Below, piece after piece: positions 1-9,557 of a stretch of DNA of 44,703 bases. Numbering within the stretch: position 1 is the stretch's first letter; each line of letters opens with the position of its first letter. The stretch spans positions 5,390 to 50,092 of the forward strand of contig NMRA01000498.1 of NCBI GenBank assembly GCA_002633005.1. Direction: 5' to 3'. The notes beneath the pieces were generated by a model that saw only the letters and a program-made list of their open reading frames with translations, made no database searches and was not told where the DNA came from. Both the position numbers and the translations under genes were made by a program. The stretch is from Phoronis australis (lineage: Eukaryota; Phoronida; Phoronidae).

Positions 1-480
1 CATATCCCATGTTCACGCGACTTGCTTACAAGTCATCGGGAGGCCTGTTCTCGGTTAGTGTTCTTTTGAACTTGTATTTGGCAACAACCAAATAACGGTC
101 GGATTAACAAGAGCTGCTTTGTATTTGCCAGGTATCTGTTGAGAAGTGTAAAAACTCAGCTCGCATTCGTTGGAAATTCCAGGTCGCATTTTGCGACTTT
201 ATACGAGCTGACAAAAATCTCAGCTCGCATTTCCAAATTTCAGGTCGCAAATGCGACCTGCAGCTCGTTATGTCGAGCCCTGCCAATACATCCAATAATG
301 AGAAGGTGTCAGCATCTCCCTTACCTTGTAACAAAAATTCACAATAATTAACAAGTCACTATGTGTTGAATCAATCCCAAATCAGGAACCGGTCATTGTC
401 TCTTTAATATAAACCTATTTATCAAATTTCATAAAAATCTTTAAAGTATTTCAAAGATACACAAGCCAAGGGAAAAAACT
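1..480. other. non-coding flank
   Basis: No coding region is supported; the open frames are short and lack conserved motifs. Apart from the palindromic repeat at 155-262 nothing is recognised. The modular repeat becomes recognisable at about 480. Confidence 0.5.
155..262. repeat. two-copy palindromic repeat (AGGTCGCA/TGCGACCT)
   Basis: Two related units of about 60 bases both begin CAGCTCGCATT and carry an inverted repeat. In the first, AGGTCGCA is followed closely by TGCGACT (181-198). In the second, CAGGTCGCA-AA-TGCGACCTG has perfect 9-base arms (241-260). Probably the remains of a small inverted-repeat element; the family is not recognised. Confidence 0.5.
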
Positions 481-2178
481 AAAATTGCCTCTACAAGATA
501 CAGTGATATGTAAAGAAGCCGTCGTCATCCGTTGTCAACTTCACTACACTAGTCAAATTTTATCAAGATTCTACAACGCACATAGGAGTTACAACCACAG
601 ACACAAAAAAATAAAACTGTCTGAGTCATCTGAAAATCATTGTCAGACGTCCTCTTCACACTGGAAACATACACGTCCATTTAACTGGTAGAGGGGCGGA
701 TGCCAAAATCATTTTGGTAGCACAGTAAAAATGTCAACTAGATGTCGAAAAATACAGGAACATGTCATTAATTGATCAAATTTAATAAAAATCCATTAAG
801 ATTACTTCAAAACAAAACAAGAGCAATGTGGAGAGTTGAACAGGCGCCCACAAATGCACCACGAATGGTGTACTTTTAGGGGTGTTTATTTAGAACATAA
901 AAATGGCCACTAGATGGTGCAAAATACGTTGAATCCATATGAAAACTGGTATGTGTCGTCAAAGTTCATAAAAATCTGTCAATGAACTGAGAAACCGAGG
1001 AAAATGAAAAAATGAAATTGCAACTAAGAGGCTAGAGGAGCAAAAAAAACATAACTGCCACTAAGAGGCGCCAAAGTAGATTAAAGTCGGTAGAAAATCA
1101 TCGTCAGATTTCCTCTTCACATTAGGAACATACATGACAATTTCCCGCAACCATCCTCAGGGTGGTTTGGTTGACAGAAAGGCAGACGCCAAATAACAAG
1201 ACTTAATAACAGTAAAAATGGCCACTAGGTGACACAAAATACCTTGAATCAAACCAAAATAAGGAGGACAGCACCAAGTCACTAAGAGATACCCATCTGC
1301 CAAATTTTATGAAAAAGCTACCACTAAGAGGTGTCACAGTTGTCGAGGTCATCGGTAAATCATCGCCAGCCCTCCTCTTCACAATGGGAACATATGCCAA
1401 TTTTCACAATCATCCTTAGAGTGGTTTGGTTGACAGAGGGCAGATGCCAAAAAACAGACTGAAAAACAGTAAAAATGGCCAGTAGGTGGCGCAAAATACC
1501 CTGAATTCAACTGATATCTGGAGGATAGCTTTTACTCATTAATAGATGCCTATCTGCCAAATTTTATGAAAATCCATTGACAACCTTATAAGATACCGAA
1601 GCCAACATAAAAAACTAAAATTGCCATTAGGGGGGCACACCTGTAGTCCCATCCATCCAAAAGTCGTCGTCCTCTGTTGTCAACTTCATATAAATACACC
1701 AGCATTTAGAAGATACAGCCAAATCCATCCGAAAACGGGATGATTACGTCATCTCACCAATAGATGCCTATAAGCCTAATTTTATAATACCTTGAGGACA
1801 TTTGAAGATACAGATACACCAGTAGCCAGATGCATCCGAAAGTGGTCGTCATCTATTGTCAACATCACGTAAATATACTTGCTAAATTTAATAAAGATCT
1901 TGTCAACGGTTTAGAAGATATAGCCATGGGCGCAAAATAAAACTGCCACTAGGAGGCGCCACAGTAGACGAAATCCTCGGAAAATCATTGTCAGCCATCA
2001 TCTTCATAGTAAAAACATACATGCCAATTTTCACGATCATCCTTTGAGCGGTTTGGTTGATAGAGGGGTGGACGCCAAAAACCAGGACTCGAAAACAGCA
2101 AAAATGGCCACTAGGAGACGCAAACTTCGTCAAATCCATCCGAAAACAGAAGGATAGTGTCATCTCACTAATAGATGC
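480..2178 (+). repeat. modular dispersed repeat, segment 1
   Basis: Degenerate non-coding repeat of recurring modules: 'aaaaatggccactaggtgg' followed by 'gcaaaatacc..gaatcc', 'tcatcctta.agtggtttgg', 'agatgcctat.tgccaaatt', and 'aaaattgccactaggggg'. Near-complete module sets recur about every 550-600 bases, for example 907-920, 1479-1492, 1946-1959 and 2108-2121 for the CCACTAGG core. The same modules recur at 2874-3540, 7091-8330, 10062-11395, 15265-15879, 18231-18556, 28272-28850 and 35292-35400. No module has a sustained reading frame. It is best described as an old non-autonomous repeat that served as landing ground for later insertions. Confidence 0.8.
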
Positions 2179-2190
2179 CTATATGCCAAA
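2179..2190. repeat. target-site duplication of the Penelope-like insertion (left copy)
   Basis: CTATATGCCAAA occurs here and again at 2862-2873, directly bordering the Penelope-like fragment on both sides. The modular repeat reads 'gatgcctatctgccaaatt' at this point in its other copies, so the duplication lies in host sequence and fixes both ends of the insertion. Confidence 0.85.
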
Positions 2191-2219
2191 CAAATAAAAA
2201 AGTTCATGTTCAATTCAAC

Positions 2220-2247
2220 GTTTCGTCTTTTCATTAGACATCATCAG
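2220..2247 (-). ncRNA. hammerhead-ribozyme-like core in the Penelope 3' region
   Basis: On the minus strand CTGATGA (2247-2241) is followed by a 4-bp stem GTCT/AGAC with a 7-base loop, then GAAAC (2224-2220). This is the order and spacing of the conserved hammerhead core (CUGAUGA, stem II, GAAA). Hammerhead motifs are known in Penelope-like elements, which supports the reading. A convincing stem I and cleavage triplet were not found in the flanking bases, so this copy may be incomplete or inactive. Confidence 0.6.
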
Positions 2248-2348
2248 GATCATATTTACAACAATTTAGGACAACAAGTGCCATACAGCTCAGGTAACAT
2301 CCATAGAGTGAAGTGAGAGATACATAGAATATGGTCAGTAGCTGGTCA

Positions 2349-2849
2349 TCACCATAGCTGCAGGGCCACAGAGCTCTGCATGTTATTCAGAGAATCAGTG
2401 GCATGCTGGTTCTGAATGGCCAATGACTCTTTAATGTACAGTAACTCCTTATTAGGTTCTCTGCAGATAATACTAACAGAGTTGGCTTGTTGATTGTAGC
2501 TAATACAATGTCTACATATGTTACTTGTCTCTGAGGTGTGATGTTCTTTCAACCTGTCACAGAGGCGTCTCTGTGTGAGTCCTATATAGAATTCCTTACA
2601 GTTATCACATTCAAACTTATACACAACATTGCTCTTGTTCAATAGAGGGATGGGTGACTTCAGTTTACACAGCATATTGGAAAGTTTCCGAAGGGGTTTG
2701 AAAACAACTATCAGTTCAACTGCTGGGTCTATGCAGTGAATAAGGCGAGATAATTGGCGTTTCAATTTTATACTACTTGGCCCGGTGTAACCAAGAGAAA
2801 AGAAAACTTTCTTTTTCTCGGGTCCGGTTTTTGATCTTATTGTGGCCAA
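2349..2849 (-). pseudogene. Penelope-like polyprotein C-terminus, GIY-YIG endonuclease domain
   Basis: An open frame of 166 codons. Residues ~50-75 (FKPLRKLSNMLCKLK) are the linker that precedes the endonuclease in Penelope-like elements. Next come VVYKFECDNC, where 'VYKF.C' is the usual entry to the domain, and YIGLTQRRLCDRLKEHH, which holds the YIG half of the GIY-YIG signature and the conserved R...L..R...H segment. A Cys-rich pair (CDNC) precedes the signature as in animal Penelopes. The frame ends in a natural stop but has lost the reverse transcriptase, so it cannot act alone. In intact elements this domain nicks the target DNA. The assigned start is only where the fragment opens, not a real initiator. 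Confidence 0.85.
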
Positions 2850-3117
2850 AAACTGATTTAACTATATGCCAAATTATATGAAAATATGTTGAGTACCTTT
2901 GATGATATAGAGGTAAGCATAAAAAAATAAAATTGCCACCATGGGGCACATACGTAATCGGATCCCTCCGAAAGTTCCCTCATTCCGTCCCATCCATGAA
3001 AGGAACATATGTGCTAAATCTCATGAACGTATGTCAAAGGGTTTTGGAGATAGAACACCGGACGCGGATCCGTGACGCCGGACAGACGCCGGAAGGACGG
3101 ACGGAGATGACGGCATA

Positions 3118-3147
3118 ATGCGTCCACATGTAAATATGTGGGTGCAT
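3118..3147. repeat. hairpin of the modular repeat, copy 1
   Basis: ATGCG..CCACATGTAAATATGTGG..TGCAT is an inverted repeat with inner arms CCACAT/ATGTGG and outer arms ATGC/GCAT. It follows a GGACGGACGG tract and precedes 'aaaaaattgccactaggg'. Equivalent positions at 3323-3356, 10775-10804 and 15325-15355 keep the same layout. Confidence 0.7.
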
Positions 3148-3322
3148 AAAAAAATTGCCACTAGGGGGAACACCAATACTCGGGGAGTTTCAAAATTGGT
3201 CGTCTTCCATCGTCAGCTTCATAGCAGCATATCTGCCAAATCTCATAAAGATCCTGTGAGGGTTAACGAGAATCAGCTGCGGACACCAGACACCCGGATG
3301 CCCAGACATAGATGACGACAAT

Positions 3323-3356
3323 ATGCGACTGACCACATATAAATATGTGGGCGCAT
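3323..3356. repeat. hairpin of the modular repeat, copy 2 (best conserved)
   Basis: Inner arms CCACATAT (3333-3340) and ATATGTGG (3343-3350) are perfect with a 2-base loop. Outer arms ATGCG (3323-3327) and CGCAT (3352-3356) also pair. It is followed directly by the 'aaaaatgaaattgccactagg' module. Confidence 0.75.
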
Positions 3357-3540
3357 AAAAATGAAATTGCCACTAGGGGACACAGCAATCGTCGGATCCA
3401 TGAGAAAGTCTTCGTAATTTGTCGTCAACTTCATATAAAGATGCAATTCAAAAATTTCATAAAGATAAAGCCAAGGATGCAAAAAAATGCTAATAGGAAG
3501 CAACGCAGCAGTCGAAATAGTCTGAAAAGCATCATCAACC

Positions 3541-3836
3541 GTGCTGGCATTTTTATTTAAACCTCAACCATTGCTGCCACATGATCGCATAGTTATAGCT
3601 TACCTATGACCAAGAGCTGTCATGCTTGCATCGTCACCACTGTCCTCCACATGTCCCTTCGCAACCAAGTGAGAGCACTCATGGTGCTGCTCCCTCTTGA
3701 CCTCTGTTTGATAATAGTGTTGACTGCCTTGTGAATAAGTAGCTAGCCTAATCCACCTGTAAATGAGATTTGTGCACAAGCTACAGACAGCTGAATTGGT
3801 GACACTATCACATTTGAAATCTGTCAGAATATAGTC
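3541..3836. repeat. ~290-bp direct repeat, left copy
   Basis: Begins 'gctggcatttttatttaaac', continues 'tgatcgcatag', 'ccaagagctgtca', 'gtgctgctccctcttgacc', and ends near 'acatttgaaatctgtca'. The same order of segments recurs at 5285-5578 at roughly 80% identity by eye. The two copies flank a ~1.45-kb LTR-like segment, so they may be its target context duplicated or terminal repeats of a composite element. Confidence 0.7.
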
Positions 3837-3955
3837 CGATAGTATTTTTTTTAGTTGTATTGTTTTGTTTTGTTATTCTGTTTGATTGGCATGGGACTTT
3901 CTAGTAGACTGAGTTTAGTAATGATGATGTAATTTGTTTACTACAGTATAGTGTG

Positions 3956-4113
3956 GAACTTTCCAGAAGACTCTAGCATGACAGTGATTAATGCAGTCCG
4001 GAATATTCTAGAGATTAGTACATGTTTGTAGAATGATTGGGTAGATTCAGGAAAGTTCTAGAATGTGCTTGAAATGATGAAAAGTTCCAGAACAATGCAT
4101 TGGGCTATAAATA
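3956..4113 (+). promoter_or_regulatory. heat-shock-element-like cluster upstream of a TATA box
   Basis: Two perfect three-unit nGAAnnTTCnnGAAn arrays occur: GAActTTCcaGAA at 3956-3968 and GAAagTTCtaGAA at 4051-4063. Close to them are GAAtaTTCtaGAg (4001-4013) and TTCcaGAA (4085-4092). A TATA box, TATAAATA, lies at 4106-4113, 14 bases after the last unit. The spacing and order are those of a heat-inducible RNA polymerase II promoter. Function is inferred from motifs only. Confidence 0.5.
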
Positions 4114-4204
4114 CACAAGCAGGGGTTTATGTTAGTCAGATCAAGTCAGGAGATCAGTTCAATTCAAGAGAAGATCAAGTAAGTTCAAGAAACTTAATCA
4201 GCAT

Positions 4205-4262
4205 AGTTGCAGTGAAGAGAATCAGCAGTTGCAGTGAAGAGAATCAGCAGTTACAGCGATAG
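4205..4262 (+). repeat. 22-bp tandem repeat in the LTR-like leader
   Basis: The unit AGTTGCAGTGAAGAGAATCA plus GC occurs exactly twice (4205-4226, 4227-4248), followed by a diverged partial third copy beginning 'agttacagcgatag'. Confidence 0.85.
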
Positions 4263-4387
4263 CCAACAGAGAGCCAGCTATACAGACAGCAGGTTATTGA
4301 ATCGACGAGTGTAACAGTTGCTGAACGTGTCTCAGAAGTTCATCACAAGTTAAGGCTTCGCAATACTGACTGGAGCATACATCTCTG

Positions 4388-4577
4388 TGGCGCTTTTTAT
4401 TGCCCATCTTACCAGAGATTACCTATTATACTTATTTACCTTATTCATTTTATTGTATTTGTACTAGTCATAATAAATGACCTTATATCGCCTACATCAG
4501 TCTCCTTTCATCTCTGGTAACGAGCTTGCGACGCACGTATCATTTATTTTTTATCCGGGACATATGTCGATCATAAA
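4388..4577 (+). repeat. dispersed repeat 'E', partial copy
   Basis: Starts 'ggcgctttttattgcccatc', contains 'cataataaatgaccttatat', and ends 'gggacatatgtcgatcataa'. It matches 4921-5108 over its whole length with very few differences and also the tail at 33885-34068. Only the 3' third of the repeat is present, directly upstream of a longer copy, so this looks like a recent local duplication. Confidence 0.8.
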
Positions 4578-5108
4578 TGGTATTTCACTCGTTAAATATA
4601 TTTATGTGAGCATATGGACTCGCCTTACTCCTTTTCCCCCTCATCTTGGTCTATTCCATTATTCCCTCGTGCAGGACTACACGACGTTTTTTCCAGCCTT
4701 CGCATTGGTCTGTTGTTATCACGTGCCTCGAGTTTGGTCAGCTCTTGGCTCTTATAGGCTGATGATTGTCACGTGTCTTTAGGGGCGTTTTACTTTGTTA
4801 TTGTAACCTCGCTTTCAATTCACTTTGTTCCGGCCACATTGTCGTACGTTCAAAAACTCTTTCAATTTTCCCACCCTCTTCCTCCCAGTTTTCGTCCTTC
4901 TCTCGTACTTCCACGTGGCCGGCGCTTTTTATTGCCCATCTTACCAGAGATTACCTATTATACTTATTTACCTTATTCATTTTATTGTATTTGTACTAGT
5001 CATAATAAATGACCTGATATCGCCTACATCAGTCTCCTTTCATCTCTGGTAACGAGCTTGCGACGCACGTATCATTTATTTTTTATCCGGGACATATGTC
5101 GATCATAA
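4578..5108 (+). repeat. dispersed repeat 'E', fuller copy
   Basis: Begins with 'ggtatttcactcgttaaata', TTTATGTGAGCATATGGACT, and ends CATATGTCGATCATAAA. These ends are weakly inverted (TTTATG....CATATG versus CATATG....CATAAA). The block 'tggtcagctcttggctctta' followed by 'taggctgatgattgtcacgt' is shared with 33690-33740. An AATAAA lies in the tail. The same repeat, split by a LINE, occurs at 31881-34068. No coding is supported; short open frames overlap in several frames. Confidence 0.7.
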
Positions 5109-5245
5109 ACAGACATTATGTCGGACGTTTTGTTTGAGTAGGCTTGTGAACCTACAGTCGGGATTAATAAAGGATTAACTCGAACCAGTCTTCAGTCAAT
5201 CATCGCACCGAAAGCTATTAGCACCGGTCTGTAACAACTTGCGCC
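5109..5245 (+). mobile_element. possible R-U5 end of the LTR-like segment
   Basis: Carries AATAAA (5166-5171) followed by 'ggattaactcgaaccagtct' and ends 'ggtctgtaaca', then 'acttgcgcccaccc', which resembles the border between an LTR end and a primer-binding site. This fits the segment interrupted at 4387. Speculative without a full-length relative. Confidence 0.3.
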
Positions 5246-5284
5246 CACCCACACATGGAAAAAAACGTGACAAAATCTTCATTC

Positions 5285-5578
5285 AACACTGCTGGTATTT
5301 ATGTTTAAACTTCAACCATTGCTCCAATATGATCGCATAGTAATTGCTTACATTTCACCAAGAGCTGTCAATGCTTGCATCATCACCACTTACCTGCACA
5401 TACCCCTTAGACCACTTCTGGTGCTGTTCCCTCTTGACCCTCTGTTTAATGATAGTGTTGACTGGCTGCCTTCTGAACAAGTAGCTCGCCTCCGTAATCC
5501 ACCTGTAAGTGAGAGTTATGCCTAAGCTACAGAAACCTGAATTGGCAACACTCATACATTTCAAATCTTATGGCCAAT
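5285..5578. repeat. ~290-bp direct repeat, right copy
   Basis: Matches 3541-3836 segment by segment: 'gctggtatttatgtttaaac', 'tatgatcgcatag', 'ccaagagctgtca', 'ggtgctgttccctcttgacc', 'tagtgttgactgg', 'tccacctgtaagtgagag'. Same orientation as the left copy. Confidence 0.7.
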
Positions 5579-7090
5579 TCAACCATATCAACCACACTAA
5601 TGGAACATCATTTTTCAGCAAGTACATGTAAATTCACACAGAATTTGTACACTACTTTATGTTCTAGACAGACATAAAGTTATTTCAACTATTTCTTACT
5701 CACTTTCAAACAAAAGAGATGCTGGGTTTTGTTTTAAAACGACCCAAGATTTTAGGCTCTCTTAGATGGGATTTGAATGTACACTGTAAAGGTTACGTAC
5801 TTATATTTGCCAAAATTGTAACATGTTTTTCAAGAGCTCACTGCATTGCTGAAAATGGTCAAAATTTCATCACATATTTTTGATGACAGCTCCATAGTGT
5901 AAACTATTAAAAAATCAAGCACAGTTTTCTCCCTGCTTGTTTTTGTTGAAAAAATTGCTTACATAAATTTTACTGCTCTGCAACATTGCAAGTGCACTAA
6001 TCTATGCCACCTGAGACACAACAGTCCTTGGAGCACATATGGAAGATATATTATGTAACCATCCTCTTAGGGTAGTTGTGCCTTCCATTGGCCATATGCG
6101 TTCTAAGAACTGTTATGCTACAGCACAATTACGATCACTGAAGACAGTAATTATTACACTTAAAAGCGAAATTATCTAGCAGCAATGAGATAGCATAATA
6201 TTCCTCAGTGGGCATAGTAGTTGACAGTTAACGTAATCCCACAAATGTCCGTGACAGGGCATACCTGTCCTTCGAAGTCTGAAGAACCGATAGATGGCAT
6301 AACCACACAATTAAGTCAGTTCTCTTGGCATTATGCGCTATGAGGACAACTACCTCATCTATTGTCAATTTACACAGTGAGAGTGCATAATGACTCACAA
6401 ATAGCAAAGAACCTAAAGGTGTGACAATTTAAAAGGGACTTGTACCTTACAAAAAATTAACCGTTCTGAGAGAACATAGCAGTGGAAACGGGTTCATTAG
6501 AAATTATAGCGCTAAATGGCGATAACAAATTTGTAGCGAAGATACAGCAAATAGCCCCCAGTGAGAGTAAGAGCCCACAGATGGCATAAACACACTTACC
6601 TGTGTGATAGGGCATAACAGTTCTTACAATGCGCATGGTAGATAGAAGGCATAAGAGTCTTCTTAGGGCAGTTACGTCATCCATCGACCATGTACACCTT
6701 CTAAGACTGTAATGCCAGTGCGATTAGGCTATTTTGTGGTGGATTAGGATTTTGTTTTGCCATTAGGTAATGGGTTGGTTATGTAATTATGTGCTGTAAT
6801 GACAGTAGCACCCTTCTTGGTCACTATCTTCTTAGAACAGCTAAAAATGTGGGCCATCATGCTTTCCTCATAATGTTATACATCTGCCTTCTGTGGGCCA
6901 TTAAACACTCGACAGGACTTTTACACCCATCATAGTCATTACGTCCTGTTTGTACGTAATGCCACATACTGGCCTTACACGCTCTGATGACCCTTACGTC
7001 ACCGCACAGCCAATAGTCCTCTCAGTGCTATCACGTAAGCCATCTGTGGGTCATGGCCCACAGAGGATGTAACTAAGAGGAAACAATACA
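5579..7090. other. no gene; old degenerate repeat traces
   Basis: Open frames are short and overlap shadow frames. A ~60-base degenerate pair is visible ('tcctcttagggtagttgtg' at ~6062 and 'tcttcttagggcagttacg' at ~6657, each followed by 'ccat.ga/gccat' and 'ttctaaga'). A small hairpin CTGTGGG/CCCACAG sits at 7044-7063. Origin not recognised. Confidence 0.5.
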
Positions 7091-8330
7091 TAAAGACTTG
7101 AAAATTATAGCATGACCAAAGCAGAGCATTGAAATGTTCCCACGACAGCAACGCAAACAGTGTGCTTCTAGGAGTGTTCATTACTTCCAAAAATAGACAA
7201 TAGGTAGCACAGAATACGCCAAATAAATCTCCAAAAGAACAGATGCTACCGCCATCACAACAGAAACTTGTTTGCCACATTTCAATAACAAGAGCAAGGC
7301 GGAGAGCTGAAATGCACCCACGGTGTGCTTTTGGGGATGTTTGTTTGTATCATAAATTTAATAAATATTGTGCAGAGGCTTGGGAGATGTAGCCATAGAC
7401 GTAAAAAATGTCTCTACGAGGCTCCACAGTAGTCAGAGTCTTCCAAAAATCCTCATCAGATGTCCTTTTATACAATAAATATCAACATGAATTTTCAAAA
7501 TCATTATTAGTGTTGAGTTAATTAGAGGGGTGGACGCCAAAATAATTAGAAAACAGCAAAAATGACCACTTGATCAGGAGCTAAATACGTCGAATCCATA
7601 CGACAACAGGAACATGTCATTTCTTTAATAATAAGCTATTTATCAAATTTCATAAAAATCCATAACAGAACTTCAGAGAAACACAAAAAAACCTAAAAAA
7701 TGAAATTGTCACTAGGGACAAAGCGTTCGTCGGATCCGTCTCTACATATGAGTATGCTTGCTAAATTCAACAAAGATCATGCAGAGGGTCTAGGAGATAC
7801 AGCCATGATTATAAAAAATGCCACTGGAAGGCGCCACAGTATTCCAAGTCTTCGTACAATCATCATCAGTCGTAGTCTTAACAGCAGGAACATATATGCC
7901 AATTTTTCCAACCAGCCTTAAGTGCTTTTGTTGACAGAGGAGCAGATGCCAAAAAAACAAGAGTTGAAAACAGTAAAAATAGCCACAATGTGGTGCAAAA
8001 TATCTCGAATCCATTTGAAAACAAGATAGCGTCACCTCACAAATAGATGCCTATGTGCTGAATTTTATGAAAATCCATTAAGACCTTTGAAGATATAAAG
8101 GTAAACATAAAAACTAAAATTGTCACAACAGGGCGTACTAATAGTCCGATCTGTTTAAAAGTAGTATTTGTCCGTTTTCAACTTGATATAAATACACTCG
8201 CAAAATTTAATAGAGATCCCGCAGAGCAAAGGAGATAGATCCATTTGCGCAAAAACAAACAACATTGCCCCTACGAGGCATCACATAAGTTAGAGCAATA
8301 TCTCGAACCACTTTGAACTTTCAAAATATA
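7091..8330 (+). repeat. modular dispersed repeat, segment 3
   Basis: Modules recur in order: 'gtgtgcttctaggagtgttc', 'gacaataggtagcac', 'atgccactggaaggcgccac', 'tggtgcaaaatatctcgaat', 'agatgcctatgtgctgaatt' and 'cttgatataaatacactcgc'. More diverged than segments 1 and 2; it fades out near 8330. Confidence 0.65.
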
Positions 8331-8986
8331 ATCCACCATCTGCATCGGTGCATTGGAAAAATGTCATCTATAACATTGGAATTTAAGGTCATTTCATCAT
8401 GGAGAGACGATATTCGTAAGTGGCCAAATGTTTAATATGTATGGTAACATTTACAACTATTTGATAGAATCAAAAGCAGTTGATCGACAGTCGATGTAAA
8501 ATTTCAAAAGCATGAACACATTCAATTACTTCCAGAGGCTGCATTGATAAGATGCTGCTACCCTTAAAGTCAATGGCCAGAAAAGATATCGCGTGCAACT
8601 GCAAAAATAACAATGTTTTGTACTGGACCTAAGAAAGCAAAACTAGTTTCGTACAGAACTGACAATGACTATAATGTATATGTACCATACAGTGAATAAG
8701 TTATGTTGAGCATACTGTTAAATGGTTGCACACATTTTACTTTCATATTAATTTCTTGAATGCCTGGTAGATGAAGTTGAACCTAAGAGGATTGACTTTG
8801 GTAAAGCGTTTACCAATTCCATTGCTTGAAGTACTTTTTGGTTATTTTTCCAAGCTTATAATATTTGAACCATGCTTTGCTTCATGTACTCCTTAGGTAT
8901 GAATTGCAATTTCTCAAAGTGAAAAATCAATTAACTTTCCCCATAGAAAACAGTGCACTTGGAATGGGCAATATACCAAGACACTA
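8331..8986. other. no gene recognised
   Basis: A/T-rich sequence with no repeat module and no supported coding. On the minus strand it lies just downstream of the coding relic at 8987-9557 and could contain its 3' untranslated region. Confidence 0.4.
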
Positions 8987-9557
8987 TTATTCGATGACTT
9001 CCAAATGTTGATCTATTATCAGATCAGCACCTAGGATCACAAGCCCAGCAAAGGCAATCAAGTAGTTATCCACTGATTTTGTCCTTGATACTGGAATAAT
9101 GGCACACAAAGTTTTTAAAACTTTAAGCCTCCTTTTTGCCAAATAAACAACACAAGCAGGCGCACCAGCTGTGATGACTAGTTTATCTGTACTGACACTA
9201 GTTTATCAGACATGTATGTAATGGCATGACCTCAATATGGCGCTGTCCAGGAATTCGTCCATATCCGTAATGGAATCTGTCTATAGCTGATGGCCTTGGA
9301 TCAGCAATAACATGAGAAATGCACCTAGACCAGTGTTTGACGATAACATCCACCAGAAGCCAATTTAGCATTGAAGCATGACCTGTGAAACCAATGTGAC
9401 ATTTGGGTGAAGCATCCCAAAGTTTGTGATAACCTGAGAATGCAGAGTAGAGAAAAAATGTGTAGTACGCCAGATACCCGTTTTCCATAAACTGATTAAA
9501 CCGTTGAGTTTGTTCTTTCAAATTCTCACTAGCTTTGCTGGGCTTTTCGAAAATCAA
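8987..9557 (-). pseudogene. unrecognised coding relic, two overlapping frames, membrane segment
   Basis: Two minus-strand open blocks abut at 9198-9202. The first (9557-9198, 119 codons) contains LAYYTFFLYSAFSGYHKLWD and RFHYGYGRIPGQRHIEV. The second (9202-8987, 71 codons plus stop) reads CVVYLAKRRLKVLKTLC, then NYLIAFAGLVILGADLII, a clear hydrophobic helix, and ends ...HLEVIE. A short duplication of 'gataaactagt' at the junction (~9185-9210) could explain the frame change. An acceptor-like 'tttcgaaaagcccag' lies at the upstream edge, so this could also be a terminal exon. I do not recognise the family. The residue composition is protein-like and no competing plus-strand frame exists. Confidence 0.35.

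Larger units (their letters stand above)
2191..2861 (-). mobile_element. 5'-truncated Penelope-like retroelement
   Basis: A 671-bp insertion in the modular repeat, bounded by a perfect 12-bp target-site duplication. Read on the minus strand it contains the C-terminal part of the Penelope polyprotein with a GIY-YIG endonuclease (2849-2349), then a 3' region with a hammerhead-ribozyme-like core (2247-2220), then an A/T-rich end. The reverse transcriptase that should precede the GIY-YIG domain is absent, so this is a 5'-truncated copy. Short insertions keeping only endonuclease and 3' end are common in this class. Confidence 0.85.
2874..3540 (+). repeat. modular dispersed repeat, segment 2
   Basis: Continuation of the modular repeat after the Penelope insertion. 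It starts with 'aaattatatgaaaat', then 'aattgccaccatggggcac', 'caaagggttttggagatag' and a GACGG-rich tract. The terminal hairpin appears twice (3118-3147, 3323-3356). The last recognisable module, 'cagtcgaaatagtctgaaaa', ends near 3540 where the 290-bp direct repeat begins. Confidence 0.75.
3837..4387 (+). mobile_element. LTR-like segment with promoter features
   Basis: A non-coding stretch with a U3-like layout: a T-rich start, several GAA/TTC heat-shock-type motifs (3956-4092), a TATA box (TATAAATA, 4106-4113), then a purine-rich leader with a 22-bp tandem repeat at 4205-4262. It is interrupted near 4388 by copies of another dispersed repeat and may resume at 5109-5245, where an AATAAA signal and a TGTAACA end are seen. 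No gag-pol coding is present. A solo or deleted LTR is the best guess; the family is not recognised. Confidence 0.4.

Noticed and set aside
1903-2163. Minus-strand frames in the modular repeat with recurring PSGHFYCF / PSGSF words
   Set aside because: The recurrence reflects the DNA repeat 'gccactaggtgg'; frames are broken differently in every copy and upstream regions are not open, so this is a shadow of a non-coding repeat.
480-3540. CRISPR-like array because of regularly recurring modules
   Set aside because: Repeats are long, degenerate and unevenly spaced, with no uniform spacers, and the DNA is eukaryotic.
4727-4760. CTGATGATTGTCACG in repeat E as a hammerhead core
   Set aside because: No stem II followed by GAAA is present; only the CTGATGA word matches.
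4477-5052. Several overlapping plus-strand open frames (hydrophobic, Phe/Tyr-rich)
   Set aside because: They lie in repeat E, occur in three frames at once, and the other copy (33605-34068) does not preserve them.
7044-7063. CTGTGGG/CCCACAG hairpin as a functional RNA element
   Set aside because: A 7-base stem of this kind is expected by chance in a window this size and has no second copy.
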